NCBI GenBank assembly: GCA_943704525.1
Contig: CALSCQ010003289.1
Coordinates: 1 to 47,263, forward strand
Direction: 5' to 3'
Length of the DNA: 47,263 nucleotides
From: Pigoraptor vietnamica
Taxonomy: Eukaryota; Opisthokonta; Filasterea
A program made the position numbers and the translations under genes. Shown piece by piece: positions 13,099 to 27,402 of the stretch (position 1 is the first letter of the stretch; each line of letters opens with the position of its first letter). The notes under the pieces are model-generated. The model saw nothing but the letters and a program-made list of their open reading frames with translations. It had not been told where the DNA came from and searched no databases.

Positions 13099-13602
13099 TT
13101 TCCACAGTGGTTGTGGCGCCACCGCGCCCGACGAAACCGACCGCTGAAGACCGCTTCGATGGTCGAGCGGACAACCGTGTGCGTGTTGCCGATTAGCGGC
13201 TTCAGAATGAAAAGGCGCCTGCGCTTGCAATCGGCGTTGATGGTGGACGATGAAGGCACCGCGCACTCTCGCAGAGGGAGGGCTGGGCGACAGGCCGCAT
13301 GTCGAGTGCGAGTGAAGTGGCCCCGCCCATCCCATTTTTGGATATGGCGCTTCCTTTTTTGGAAGCCAATCATTGTAAATCCCGATCACGTGTGATCACG
13401 TGCACGACCACACCTAGATTGTTACTGCGTTACATCAATCACCTTTTCAGCGACTCATCGTGGCTCTCTGTGTGTTCATGCATAAGCCCCTACACACGTA
13501 GATTGTGACTGAGTGCCGGAATACGCCAGTGAAGGACGGCGGTTTTTATCTGACGGAACGCTGCTATTAACAACACTGCGCCGAGAAGTCGGACCGCCGG
13601 AC
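13099..13602. other. Intergenic: laminin-like promoter / TRF-like 3' flank
   Basis: About 500 bp between the start of the laminin-like gene and the stop of the TRF-like gene, both on the minus strand. The laminin-like frame remains open to 13389 without a plausible start context or domain, so I treat that part as leader. No RNA gene or clear motif is seen. Confidence 0.45.
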
Positions 13603-16050
13603 TCACTGCAGGTTGCTGTGGGGCAAGCATGTCAGCCATGAGCGCTGAAAACGAGGCACGCATTTCAGTCATACACACCGCCACTTGTCCTTGAGATCGA
13701 CCGAGGAACGGTGAGCGAGAATGTCGATAAACATCTCGCGGATCTTGGCCCACTGGCCCACTCCGAGCTGCTGCACGCCCCGCCGCAGGGCGTCCACTTC
13801 TTGCTGCGTCCACACGCGGCGGGCGCGCGTCCCAGAGGAGTTGAGATCGCGGTGCACAGCCGGCGAGCGCACCGGAGTCGGCACCTTCTGCGGCTGCCGG
13901 CCGCGAGCGGGCGAGAGGTCTGCAAAGAAAGCCCGGTTCAAGTGGCCGCCCAGGCTTGCAGAAAGACAATCAGACGCCGGCACTCACGGGGTCGAGGGGT
14001 GCTGTGCTTTGGGGGCGTCGCGTTCTTTCGCTTGGCCGGTCGCTCCTCCTCGTACTCGTCGTCGTCCTCCACCTCTTGGCGAGAACGCTTGGCGCTGCTG
14101 GAGGGGGGAGAGGGGCACCGCACGTAAGAGAACAAGACACCGGAATGTGGCGCTCATCACCGACCGCAAGCAGCGCATGACCCACCTCGGCCGCCCAGTC
14201 GTGATTTCGTCGAGGGGATCCTTTCCCTTCCCTCTGTTGGTGGGCGCGCAATGTCAATAAAGGTACCAGACGCACACACACAGACGCAGCCACCCACTTG
14301 AGGCTCTTTGACGCGGCCTGCAGCTCCTTCACACGCTGAACGACCTCATCGGCCCTTGACTTCGGAGACGCCTTGCGCGCGGCAGCTGCCGGTGCAGCCT
14401 TGTCTCGCTTTGTGTTTTCCATGTGCCGAAAGAGCTCCTGGCGGTCACCGTGGTACACGTCCTCGAACACGTGGACGAGTTGGTTGCGGGTGACGCTACG
14501 CAGGGGCACACATCAGCGCAAAGCACAGACCGGCGCGCTCAGAAATACAGGCAGAGGGCCATAAAGACTGGTGAGGGGAGGGGGGGGAGAGATCTACCGG
14601 CCAGAGGTTATCGGTTCATCGGCAGGCGCGGGCACGTTGCCTTTCTTGAGCTGCGCACAAGCGCCGCGTTGGGCTATTAGTGAAACGAAGGCCAACGCAC
14701 AGCGGATCTGCGACCACACACCTGGCTGAGTGCCGGGGCGGGCAGCGCGCGCTCAAAGTCGCCAAGGTACGCGAGGAAGTGCTTGAGGAGCTCCGCGTAC
14801 GAGTGCGCCTGGCGAAAGTCGCGCGCGAACATGTGGTTCAGCTGCCCCTGGGCGTCGCCCTTCTTCGGGGGGCCGCCGGTCGCAATGTGGCGGAAGAGTG
14901 CGAGCTTGTTCTTGAGATCGAGCTGCGAGGCGGGCGTATCAATACGCGCACGTGGGCCGGGAGTTTGAGCCCGTAGTTTGCAAGCCTCAGGGTTTCCATG
15001 AGCAAGTGCGTGTATGTGCACGTAAGCGTGCGTGTGCATACGTATGCGTGTGCGTACATGCGTGGCCTTTGCGTGCGTGTAAGAGTGCGTGTGAGAACGT
15101 GCATGCGCGCATTGACGCGCGCACCCCACCAGCAGCCCACGCTTGGTCACCTCGTCCGCCGGCGCGCCCTTCGCAGCCGTGTCCGGTTCCGGGAACATGC
15201 GGCTGAGCGCTGCATCAAACTGAGAGCCCAACGACACGCGCGCCATCACAGCCTGCGAGAGAGACGCACAGCATCAGCACACAGCCGCCATTGCGGACAC
15301 AATGTCAGGACAAGGACGGGGGTGTGTCTTCCCGCCGCGCCTGTTGCATTCTTTGCTACTTCTGGCGAGTTGCGTGCGCCCATGCTTTTTTGCCGCACCT
15401 GCGCGCGAATTTCGAGCTCGAGTTCAAAGAACCTGGACGACGCGCTCTTGTCCGTGGCCGGCAGCCCCTGGAACGTCTTGAGGAGCACCTCGAGGAGGCC
15501 GCCGGGGTCTTCGGCGGACGCGGGATCGCACTTGGTTGCCTGGCGCGCGAGGTAGGCAAGCAGGACGCGGCGGTACTCGGGCGTCTTGTGGAGTGTCTTG
15601 TCGCTCTCGGTGCACACTGCGCACGAGGGAGAGAGAGGGGGATGGTGAATGGCGCAGGGGCGACGAGGGGGGGACGTGTGACAAGGACGTGGAACAGTGG
15701 ACACACTGCGCACGAGGGAGAGAGGGGGGGATGGTGAATGAATGGCGCAGGGGCAATGAGGGGGGACTGTGACAAGACAGTGTGGAAGAGTGGACACACT
15801 GCGCCCGAGGGAGAGAGTGAGGGGTAGTAAATAGCGCCGGGGTAACGGGGGGAGACTTATGACACAATAACTGGCACAGTGGACAGTGGCCAGAACACGA
15901 CAGTCGCACACAGCGGCAACGGATAACCACGGCCCCATGCGCCGCACCGGTGAGTATCTTGTCGTAGGCGCCCTCGGCAATGCCCTTGGCGCACTGGCGA
16001 AGGACCTTGTGCGCCGCATAGTCCGCAATCGCGTGCAGAGGGTGCGGCAT
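13603..16050 (-). CDS. TRF-like telomere-binding protein (TRFH + C-terminal Myb)
   Basis: Nine exons, complement(13603-13615, 13679-13919, 13988-14097, 14298-14495, 14598-14650, 14722-14922, 15130-15252, 15399-15616, 15948-16050), give 419 residues. The C-terminus is a single Myb/SANT repeat (about 370-419, RRVWTQQEVDALRRGV, then HRSSVDLKDKWRNLQ, stop). VDLKDKWRNL is the telobox signature of TRF-type factors that bind duplex TTAGGG-like repeats. The N-terminal half is helical and lines up with the TRF1/TRF2 homology domain: LEIRAQAVMARVSLGSQFDA, then LSRMFPE, LDLKNKLALFRHIA and AELLKHFLAYLGD match the TRFH helix series. A basic/acidic linker (about 300-330, AKRSRQ...PAKRKN) is a likely nuclear signal. 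The last exon is 13 nt and completes the telobox. The exon 7 acceptor is a CAGCAG tandem with two in-frame choices. Myb assignment is secure; TRFH assignment is by eye. Confidence 0.8.
15614..15870. repeat. About 90-bp tandem repeat in TRF-like intron 1
   Basis: Three copies of a block beginning CACACTGCGCACGAGGGAGA start near 15612, 15701 and 15794. On the minus strand each copy recreates an acceptor reading CGCAG/TGTG, the sequence at the true exon 2 junction (15616/15617). The decoy junctions fall at about 15705 and 15798. The rest of each unit is GGGGGATGGTGAATGGCGCA-like. Confidence 0.85.
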
Positions 16051-16945
16051 TTTGGCGGCCTAGGTGGCGGAAGGCGGTCCACGCGACTCAGCGCGAGATG
16101 ATACGGGCGATTGTGTGCGTGTGTCGGGAGAAGTGGGAGGAGGAGGAAACGGAAGGACAATGGCACTGTGCCACTAGGGTGCCTTCGCGTGCATTCTTCG
16201 TACGCATGCGTTCAGAACGCGTAGTGAGATTCACTCTGGATGCGTAACACTTACAAAAAAAAAAAAGAGTCTACGAACAGCAGAACACGAGGGCGCGGCG
16301 AGTGCGCACAGCACACAGGGAGAGCAGACGCGCGCTACAATGACGCGAATGGGCCGGCAGTGCAAGCGCCGCACTCTCACCGTTATACGGGTAGGGTTCC
16401 AACCCTAATTGCTAGGGTAAGGGTTGCAGCGGAGCCTGTCAGCGGACACGGATGCACCGCCGACCGATGAAGCCCAGAAAAAGAAGCGCCGATACGCAAC
16501 TCTCACGCCAGCGAGCGACGCAAAGGGGCGTCGTGTGTGACACGCGCGACGATACCACAACTGCCAAACGATGGGAGAGAGAGGAACGAGAGAGGACTGC
16601 CGTGCGCTGCTGAGTGGGTGGGTGCTGGGCGCAATTCGGCTAAGCCTCACCATGGACCAAACGAACCGTTTGGGCGCGAAAATTTTCCGTTGTCTTCAAA
16701 TCGGGAGTAACGGTCTGTTACGTCACGGAGACTTCAGCCAGGAGCTAATGACTACTTCAGCTGATGCACACTCGACGTTTTTCTCTAAAGCGCGCCCCCT
16801 GTTTTATGTTTTTTGCCGTCTCTTTGCGCCCCAGCGAACCCAGTTGGAGCAAACGGCGCTTTACTCCTCGAACATGGCTCTGACTTCTTCCGCTTGCCGA
16901 ATCCCCCGCTAATGATTTATTTGCGACCAGCGCAACCACGCTGAA
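16051..16945. other. Intergenic: TRF-like upstream / SPATA20-like 3' flank
   Basis: About 900 bp between two minus-strand genes. It holds a short poly(A) at about 16255-16266 and the telomere-repeat cluster listed separately. Short frames here have no recognisable domains. The promoter of the TRF-like gene should lie at its left end. Confidence 0.5.
16392..16425. promoter_or_regulatory. Telomere-repeat (telobox) palindrome and cluster
   Basis: Within 34 bp there are four telomere-like heptads: TAGGGTT (16392-16398), AACCCTA (16401-16407, inverted, separated by CC and forming a perfect palindrome with the first), TAGGGT (16413-16418) and AAGGGTT (16419-16425). The cluster lies about 340 bp upstream of the start codon of the TRF-like gene, whose Myb domain is of the class that binds such repeats. 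A role as an autoregulatory site is inference; it could also be a healed or interstitial telomere remnant. Confidence 0.55.
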
Positions 16946-17364
16946 CTATTCCTCGAGCAACGCCTTGAGCTCCTCCGCGCTTGCCGTGGGCGCCGAGCAC
17001 GACGTGTCACTGCATACGTGTGCTGTGACATGGCCACCCTTGAGCGAGGCGAGGAAGGGCACTCTGGAGGGAAGGAACGTCGCCTCGGAGTCCACCTGCG
17101 CACAACAGCGTATAAGGCCTATATTCACACAGCGTGAACACGTGCAGCCGCACATGGATACGGCACGCATCCACGTGCCTGTATGACGACGCGGAAGGGG
17201 TCGAATGTGTCGTGCGCCACGCGCGCAAGCTCCTTCGTTTCGACGGAATCCTTTGGGCCGCCAATGACAACCTGTGCGCAATTGTCACAGTTTGAGGGGA
17301 CGCAAGTGCATGCGATCGCTCAGTTTGGTGGGTGGTTTGTGTGTGGCATTGGGGGGGGAGGTGG

Positions 17365-17411
<47 letters not shown>

Positions 17412-20400
17412 TAGTTTGAGGCAGGTTCGTGCGAAGAGGCGCCTCCACCCCACCGTCTTGGGCTTGGCGACGGCGCAAAGGTAAGCGGCAAGCATTTCGG
17501 GCACGGCCATCGGCGAGTTTTCCATCGGAGCGCGAAAGAGCGCAAAGATCTTCGAAAGGGGAGCACGCCGCATGAGACGATGCGTCCCATTTGTCACGTA
17601 GTACAGTTCGCACGCAACATCTCTTTAGACCAACAGCTGTTCCACAAGCACGACAGCACGCACCTTGTCGGCGCGCTGCTTGTGCTCGTCGCTCGCGAGA
17701 ATGGCTGAGAAGCGAAGCAGATTCGCCGCGGCTACCGAGTTCGGGCTGGGCTCTGCCCCGTCGTGGTCTGGGGGAGAGGACAACGGGCGTCTTTGTGACT
17801 GCGCCCACAGCACGTGACACTGACAAGTACGCAGCTGGCGACTTCCAGCAACACGCACGCGCTTCATAAAATCGGGGAGACACTTCCACGCATTGCCACG
17901 CACACTGTGCGCGCAATGCCCACAGACAGCCGCAGTTCGTACCTTCTTTGAGCCGCATGATGATACTCGAGTCACCCTCGGGGGACGAGAAGTAGCCGCC
18001 CTCCGCCGCGTCCCAGAACAGGTCGTCCATAGCCTCCTGCGCCACAACATTCGCGTGCGTATGATGTGCGTGCGCGTGGGCGTGTGCTTGTGCGAGTAAA
18101 TGTGCGGTGCGTGCCTACGTGTGCGTGTGTATGCGAATAATGGATTTGCACAACGTACAAACGCTGTCTTACGCGCGCACCTGCAGGTCGACGGCCCACC
18201 GCACCCACGCCTCGTCCCCGGTCGCCTCGTACAAGTCCAGCAGGCCACGGATGAAGAAGGCGTAGTCGTCGGCGAACGCAGGGACCGTCGATGGGCCGTG
18301 ACAGAAGCTGCGCAAGAGCTGTGCGGACACGGCGGCGCATGGAGTAAGTTTGCACGTCGCATTCGCCCTTGCACTGCATGCGAGCAGCGCACGAATCGCC
18401 TTCAAATCGTTCCACCGCTGCACACGGCAATCGCTCCGATGGGATAGATGGGGGATGTGATTACAACGCACCGTCTTTGTCTCTTCGTTATACATGTGCG
18501 CGCGGAAGAAAACGGCGGCACGCTCGGCACTGCGTCAGACACAGGCGACGACGTGTGTAAGCGCACATAACACGAAGAGTCGCAAGTGCGCATTCACCCA
18601 CATCGCAGCCAACTCGCGCTCGTCCAGCGCCATTGACGCGCGCGCGAGTCCCGATATCATGAGCCCTGCGGATAAGGGCGGCCACGCAGCTCCCGCTCAG
18701 TTCAAATGAGGCGATTGCTGTCTCGGTCAGCCCAAACATGGGCAACGCGGCACTACCCCAACTATACACCGCTCGCAATTGAGGCTATCGCGCGCGTGGA
18801 CCCACCATTCCATCCCGTGAGGATCTTGTCGTCCAGGTGAGGTGGGGGGCGCCCCTTCCGCACCTCCAGCAGCCGCGCCTTGCACTGCTCCAGCAGCCGC
18901 TCGCACTCCCCCTCGCTCATGCTGTGCTGGCGCGCGAGGTCCCCAATCGACGTGCTGATCGCCAGGACATTCTGCAGCAAACAAAGCGCAATTTCTCAGA
19001 CGCAAAATGGGCGCAAGGCCACGACAATCGCTCAATGGTCACGATGATCAACTGAAACGACTGTCCGGACCCACCTTGTCGACGAGTTCTCCGTGCGGGT
19101 CCTGCTTCCGCGGCACGTTTCCCGTGTTATGAATGCCGTAGCGCGCGATGAACAGGTCCGCAAGGGTTGCGCCGTCGGTTCCGGCAAGGGGATCGGCGAG
19201 AATGCGGCGCACTTCGTCCGCCGTCCACACGCAAAACGCCCCCTCTGCAGCGGCACATAGGCCGCACAGATGAGCGTCGATTGCACGGACGCCAAACGAC
19301 ACATGTCACGAACACGCACACCTTCCGGCTGCGTACGTAAATCAGTGAGGCCAGGCAACCCACCCTTCTTCTCGGACGCGCCGTGCAGCGGGTACGAATC
19401 GGCGTCCTCGGCGCTGAAAAAGGCGCCCGACTCGTCCTGAAGGTCGCGCGTGACGTACGAGATGATGTCACGGGCCACCTGCAACGCCCCGGGAGTGAGC
19501 AAGGGGTCACGTGCCCTCCCATGTGCGGTAACAAGGGATAAGACGCACTTTCGCAAACTCGGTGTCGCCGGTCGCCTGGAACGCCTCCGTGTACGAGACG
19601 AGCAGCTGCGCCTGGTCGTAGAGCATCTTCTCAAAGCTGCGAACGGGTCCGGTGAGCCAGGGCATCATTGCGTGGAGGGGTGAATAATAGAGTCGTTGGA
19701 TCAACGCATACATGAAGGGTCGATTGCAGAGGCGAAGGGAGTATGCTCACTGCGGCACGAGCCAGAAGCGGTCCACGGAGTAGCGGTGGAAGCCGCTGCC
19801 GAGGTGGTCGTGTATACCACCGTGCGCCATCGCCTGGGGACAATGTGAAACGCGAGTCAATGGGCAGTGAGGAGGAAGGAAGGGGGGGGGGAGGGGGGGG
19901 GAATCTGTTTAAGATCATACATCGACTCTCTGGGGGAGGGCAGAGATTGAGCAAACGGCGAAATGCGCGCTCCTGTGGGCTGAGCGACGAACCTTGAGCG
20001 TGGCAGTGCACATGTGGAGTGCGCTCTTGCCCGTGGGCGTGTTCGGCTCGCGCGCATACACGCGGAAGAGAAAGTCAAACACCGACGGACGGGGGAACTT
20101 GGGGGCCGCTGCGAAAGGGCGATTGCGCAAGGAAGGTGGGGTGATGTCATTCAAACAGATGGCTCACGAGGGGCGCTGAGCCGTAACACACAATGAATTA
20201 GCTTGCAACCGCGGGGTGATGTCACTGGGGAAAAGGCATCAACAGGGAGAGAGCGGCGAGTGCTTGGATCGCAGCACCCACCCCCAAAGCCGCCGAATGT
20301 CTCGTCGTATGTCGCCTTGAAGCGGTCGAAGCCGTGGCGGATGAGCTGTGCGTCCGTGGCCTCCGACGGTGCGGGCGTCATCTGCGCTCGGACGTCAGCG

Positions 20401-21983
20401 CCGCATAGAGAGCACGGAGCGGGGAGGGCGCATAAATAGGGATGACACACAGACATTCCCGTGCATATGCACAACTGCCGCCGAGTGTGTGGGGGAGATA
20501 CGACACAACGCGTGATAGGAGGGGGTATCAGTCACCCCAGCGCACACACATCGCCACTGAGTGCCGCACCTGCGAGTGCGTCGCAAGTAGCTGTGTCATG
20601 CGGTCTGCCTCGTCGGCGATCTTCTCGCGCTGCGTGCGCCACAGCCCCGCGACGTTCAGCAGCACCATCGCGAATCGGTCGGGCGGAAAGTACGTCGCCC
20701 CCATGAATGGCTTGAGCGAGGGCGTCAGGAACACGGACATGGGCCATCCGCCGTGCCCCGTCGTCGCCTGCCGTCACGTGAGGAGTGGACGGCATTAAGG
20801 GAGGACTCGCAACGCCGTGGTTGGCATTTTTGTGCGCAGTTGAGGGAACCCCTGACGAACATGCAGCTCTTGGGCAGAGAGTGAGACGACACCGGCTGTT
20901 ACTCGCCTGGACAAAAGACATGTACACGTGGTCGACGTCAGGCCGCTCCTCGCGATCCACCTGCGATGGAGGGAGTGAGTGATACAGAAGATGGAGTCCG
21001 TACTCTGGAGTGCGGACAGCGAACTCTTACAGAGGCTCGTGCAGACAGGCTCAGCGCATGCATGCACGCTCTACAGTCTGTCGGCGCACACGGGCGTCCG
21101 ATGGGCGCAGAGACTCGTTTTGCAGCCACGACGATTCCACGTGCACGCGTGCAGTTGGTCGCAGGCACACCTTGATGGACACAAAGTTTGAGTTGAGGAT
21201 GTCGGCGATGCGCTGGCTCTCGAACGACTCGCGCTCCATCACGTGACACCAGTGGCACGTCGAGTAGCCCACCGAGAGAAAGATGGGCCGGCCGTCCCTG
21301 CGCGCCTGCGCACGGGGAGCGCCACATCAGTGTCCTCGCGCACGTGTTCAGCGACATGAGATGCTTGTCGTTGGTGTGCATGTACGCGTTGTCGCACGTC
21401 GGTTCACAATAAGAGTACATTGCGCATGTGAACCCAAGGGCATGAGCTAATGACGCGTGCGTGCGTGAGTATATATACGTGTGTGCGTGTGTGCGAGTGC
21501 GAACGGCTCCCTACCGCCGCAAACGCCTCCTCGCCCCACGGGTACCAGTCGACGGGGTTGCGCGCATGCTGCAGCAGATAGGGAGAGCGCTCGCGGGCGA
21601 GCCGGTTTTCGCGCCCTGCGAGGTTGATGCACACGGCTGCCGTCAGTGATAACACGATGTGAACGCAAACGGAACACACTGGTGCCCGCGCTCTACTGTG
21701 GTGGGGACGGCGTAGTGCAGATATATAACAACCCCCCCCCCCCCCCGCCCCACCACGCACACACACCCCTTCTCCCCTCTCTCTCAAACGGACAGCCAGT
21801 GACTAAGTACACCATTTGCGAAGGCGGCGAATGCATCCCACCGCCCGCATGCTCGCCGCCGGTGGCCATTCCACGCGTGACCGTGAAGACGCAGGGTACA
21901 AGAAAGTGGCTGGTGGATGGCGAGGGAAACACGGCGCGACTGAGAACACTCGTGACGCTCCGAAGGGCGGAGAACAGTCGCAT
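16946..21983 (-). CDS. SPATA20/YyaL-type thioredoxin-fold and glycosidase-like protein
   Basis: Ortholog of human SPATA20 and bacterial YyaL (DUF255). Twenty exons, complement(16946-17095, 17179-17271, 17454-17549, 17664-17767, 17943-18036, 18181-18318, 18472-18529, 18602-18665, 18806-18971, 19075-19244, 19364-19478, 19549-19636, 19751-19833, 19993-20108, 20282-20381, 20570-20767, 20907-20960, 21171-21305, 21515-21636, 21842-21983), give about 761 residues (human 786). The thioredoxin-like domain has [31 protein letters not shown] and [13 protein letters not shown]. The rest is the six-hairpin alpha/alpha barrel ([63 protein letters not shown]). The N-terminus ([19 protein letters not shown]) is Arg/Ser-rich without acids, so mitochondrial import is plausible. 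Enzymatic activity of the family is not established. The exon 2 start is uncertain (21636 or 21615). Introns 4 and 19 appear to start with GC. Identity is secure; the first junction is not. Confidence 0.9.
17367..17406. repeat. (GA)n microsatellite in SPATA20-like intron
   Basis: A 40-bp pure GA run preceded by a G-rich patch, inside intron 18 of the SPATA20-like gene. In the sense direction it reads (CT)n and could serve as part of an intronic polypyrimidine stretch. Confidence 0.95.
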
Positions 21984-22530
21984 TGAGCACGGGCGCTGAT
22001 GAAAAGCTTTTTTAGAGAGCGGGCGAACGCGGCGTCAACCGGCAATGTATTGAAGCCGCACTCACGTGCCTTTTGTGTGTTGGCTGATGGCGCGTGTGGT
22101 ATGCGCACGACACAACCGCACTCTCGCTGAGCGGAAGATCACACAGACACCCGAAGGTGTTGTAGGGACCAAAGGAGAGAGGCTACGCTAAGAGAAAGAA
22201 GGATAACGGAAAAAGGAGGGAATAAAGAGAGGGAATCTGAGGTCGTCGCTCTCGCTTTCGCTCAGGCGGCAATAAGAAGTGGTGACGCCAAAATAGTTGT
22301 AACGATTTGTAACATGCTGTTACAATGGTGTAACAAGTATGTGTCAATGGATCGGGACAGAATCAGCCACTCGTTCCACTTTTGGTAACTCTGGGCGTGA
22401 TTAGTTCCCATATTAGTATATTTAGAAACCTTCGTTAACTTAACGGGAAGCTGCAAAAGTGCCACACCCACCTGCAAAAACCACGAGGGGTCCACCCCCT
22501 CGCACTGCTGCACGGGCACACGGTACACAC

Positions 22531-22595
<65 letters not shown>

Positions 22596-22719
22596 CACAC
22601 ACACACACACACCGCACTGCATGCCACACTCTGCTCTGCCCACAAGAAAACACGCACGATCTCTATTCAACTCAGTGCAATCGCCAGCAACCAGCCCGGC
22701 ATCCGCACCCACGTTGACC
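21984..22719. other. Divergent intergenic region: SPATA20-like / carbonic anhydrase
   Basis: About 740 bp between two divergently transcribed genes, presumably holding both promoters. It contains an AT-richer stretch around 22290-22445 (repeated TTGTAAC/GTTACA-like words near 22297-22336) and a long (CA)n run just before the carbonic anhydrase start. No gene is seen. Confidence 0.55.
22525..22612. repeat. (CA)n microsatellite upstream of carbonic anhydrase
   Basis: CA run of about 88 bp with two CG interruptions, ending about 110 bp before the carbonic anhydrase start codon, so it may be transcribed as leader. Confidence 0.95.
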
Positions 22720-23878
22720 ATGTCGCGTCTCCTTGTCGCCGTCGCCCTTGTGGCGCTCATCGCCCCTTCGGCCGTTCGCGCCGTCTCGCTCGAGGACTTT
22801 GACCAGGGCAAGGCCTACCACGAGGTCTTCCGCCGCGGCGACGGAACCCCCATCGACTGGGCGTACGAGTCGTCGGAGGACGGCCACCTCGTTGGTCCTG
22901 ACAAGTGGTACGAGCTGCCCGGCTCGGTCTGCGGCACGGGCCAGCCCTCGGAGCGCCAGACGCCCATCGACGTTCAGGGCGCGACGTACGACGCGAACCT
23001 CACCCCCCTCAAGCTGACCATCGACCCCGAGGCGTCGTCGACCATGACGACGTTCACGAACAACGGCCACTCTTTCCAGATCGACTTTGACGTGTCGGCG
23101 AATGCGCGCCCGGTTGCGACGCTCGAGGGGGGCCCCCTCATGGGCGTCCGCCGCCTGCGCCAGCTCCACTTCCACTGGGGCCATGCCGACGAGGCGTACG
23201 GGTCTGAGCACACGGTCAACGGCAAGGGCGCCCCCGCGGAGGTCCACTTTGTATTCTGGAACACCAAGTACGCGACGGTCAACGACGCCGCCCCCAACGG
23301 CGACGGCCTCACGGTGATCGGCGTCCTCCTCGACATTGGCACGGAGGAGCAGTCGCCGTTTTCGTTCCTCGAGTCGTTCCTCGAGGGGATCCTCTCGCCC
23401 AGCGGCTCGCAGGTGCCCCTTCCCTCGGGCGTGCCGCTCCGCTCGCTTCTCCCCGCGAACTTTGACACCAAGTACTACACGTACGCCGGTGAGTGTGCGC
23501 CTTGCACGCGTTCACCCGTGTCCGCGTAGAGTTGTTGCCCGCGTTGTCCCATCATGGCTATGAAGCAACGTGACTCACGTGCGCGTCCCCCCAGGCTCCC
23601 TCACGACGCCCCCTTGCTTCGAGTCGGTCACGTGGCTCGTCGCCGCCGAGCGCCTGAAGATCACGTCCGCTGCCCTCGAGATGTTCCGCAGCGCGGCCGA
23701 CAAGCACGGCTCGCTCATGGAGGAGAACAACCGCCCCATTCAGCCGCGCAACGGCCGCATGCTTCGCGCGTCGTTTGACGTGAGCCCGGCGGCACAGTGG
23801 CAGGAGGCGATGGCCGCGTGGCAGGAAGCCTTCGACCAGTGGAAGGAGGACAGCTGCGGCAGCGCCGGCATGCCCTGA
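22720..23878 (+). CDS. Secreted alpha-carbonic anhydrase
   Basis: Catalyses reversible CO2 hydration. Two exons (22720-23488, 23595-23878; donor GTGAGT, acceptor CCCAG) give 350 residues. The start is supported by a clear signal peptide (MSRLLVAVALVALIAPSAVRA), so the enzyme should be secreted or lumenal. Zinc ligands are H150 and H152 in QLHFHWG and H176 in EVHFVFWN. A proton-shuttle histidine is present in NNGHSF (H117), and the substrate-pocket motif GSLTTPPC straddles the intron. All key residues of an active alpha-class enzyme are therefore present. An RGD tripeptide occurs at residues 39-41 near the mature N-terminus. No C-terminal membrane segment or GPI signal is evident. It is divergent with the SPATA20-like gene and convergent with SNX17, its stop lying 175 bp from the SNX17 stop. 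Confidence 0.95.
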
Positions 23879-24053
23879 GCGCGCACATGCGCACACCCCC
23901 TTTGTAGGACCACTGCGCCACGTGGTGTGGAATTGAAATACATAGCACTGCACATGCACACAAACGAGGGCTTAAAGTCTTTTTTTACAGATTTAAACAA
24001 ACGCGAAACGATGCGCACGCACACACAGGCGCACCACGTGCCGAACCCATCGC

Positions 24054-26980
<2,927 letters not shown>

Positions 26981-27402
26981 GGAGACTCTGGCGGCACCGA
27001 CGTCTCCTTATACTCAACCACGACTCCTTAAAGCCCGTTACACTCTCGTCCAAGTAACGCGCTCTCGTCGGCAGAAGCTTCGTCGTTGCTGCCGCGTGCG
27101 TGGGGCGCTGTCGTTGCGTTTATGCGTCACATGCCGCTGTTGCCGCAGGAAGAAAGAGCCTCTGAAATCGGCGAAAAAAACACCGCCGCCAGGTTACCCG
27201 AGTATGTGACGATTATATGACGCACCTCTTCAATGACGTATGCGACATTTACTGAATGCAAATAACGCAAGGCAACGGGGCTGAAGCAAACGCGCGCGAG
27301 AACATGCGACCGAACAAGAACCAGGGGCATGTCGTGTAGATAGATCGTACGAGGACCGCGGGGAGGGGGGCGGGGGGGTAAGGGAGGGGAAGGGGGAGCT
27401 GA
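26981..27402. other. Intergenic: SNX17 upstream / receptor kinase 3' flank
   Basis: About 420 bp between two minus-strand genes. A G-run patch at 27360-27398 (five or more runs of 3-7 G) directly follows the kinase stop codon on the complementary strand and could form a G-quadruplex or i-motif. No gene is seen. Confidence 0.5.

Noticed and set aside
13099-13389. Upstream extension of the laminin-like frame by 97 residues
   Set aside because: The extension is open but has no conserved content, and the internal ATG starts a textbook signal peptide.
20901-20907. GTAACA at 20902-20897 as a normal GT donor for SPATA20-like exon 4
   Set aside because: It gives the wrong phase and breaks the conserved [14 protein letters not shown] junction; the GC donor 4 nt earlier keeps it.
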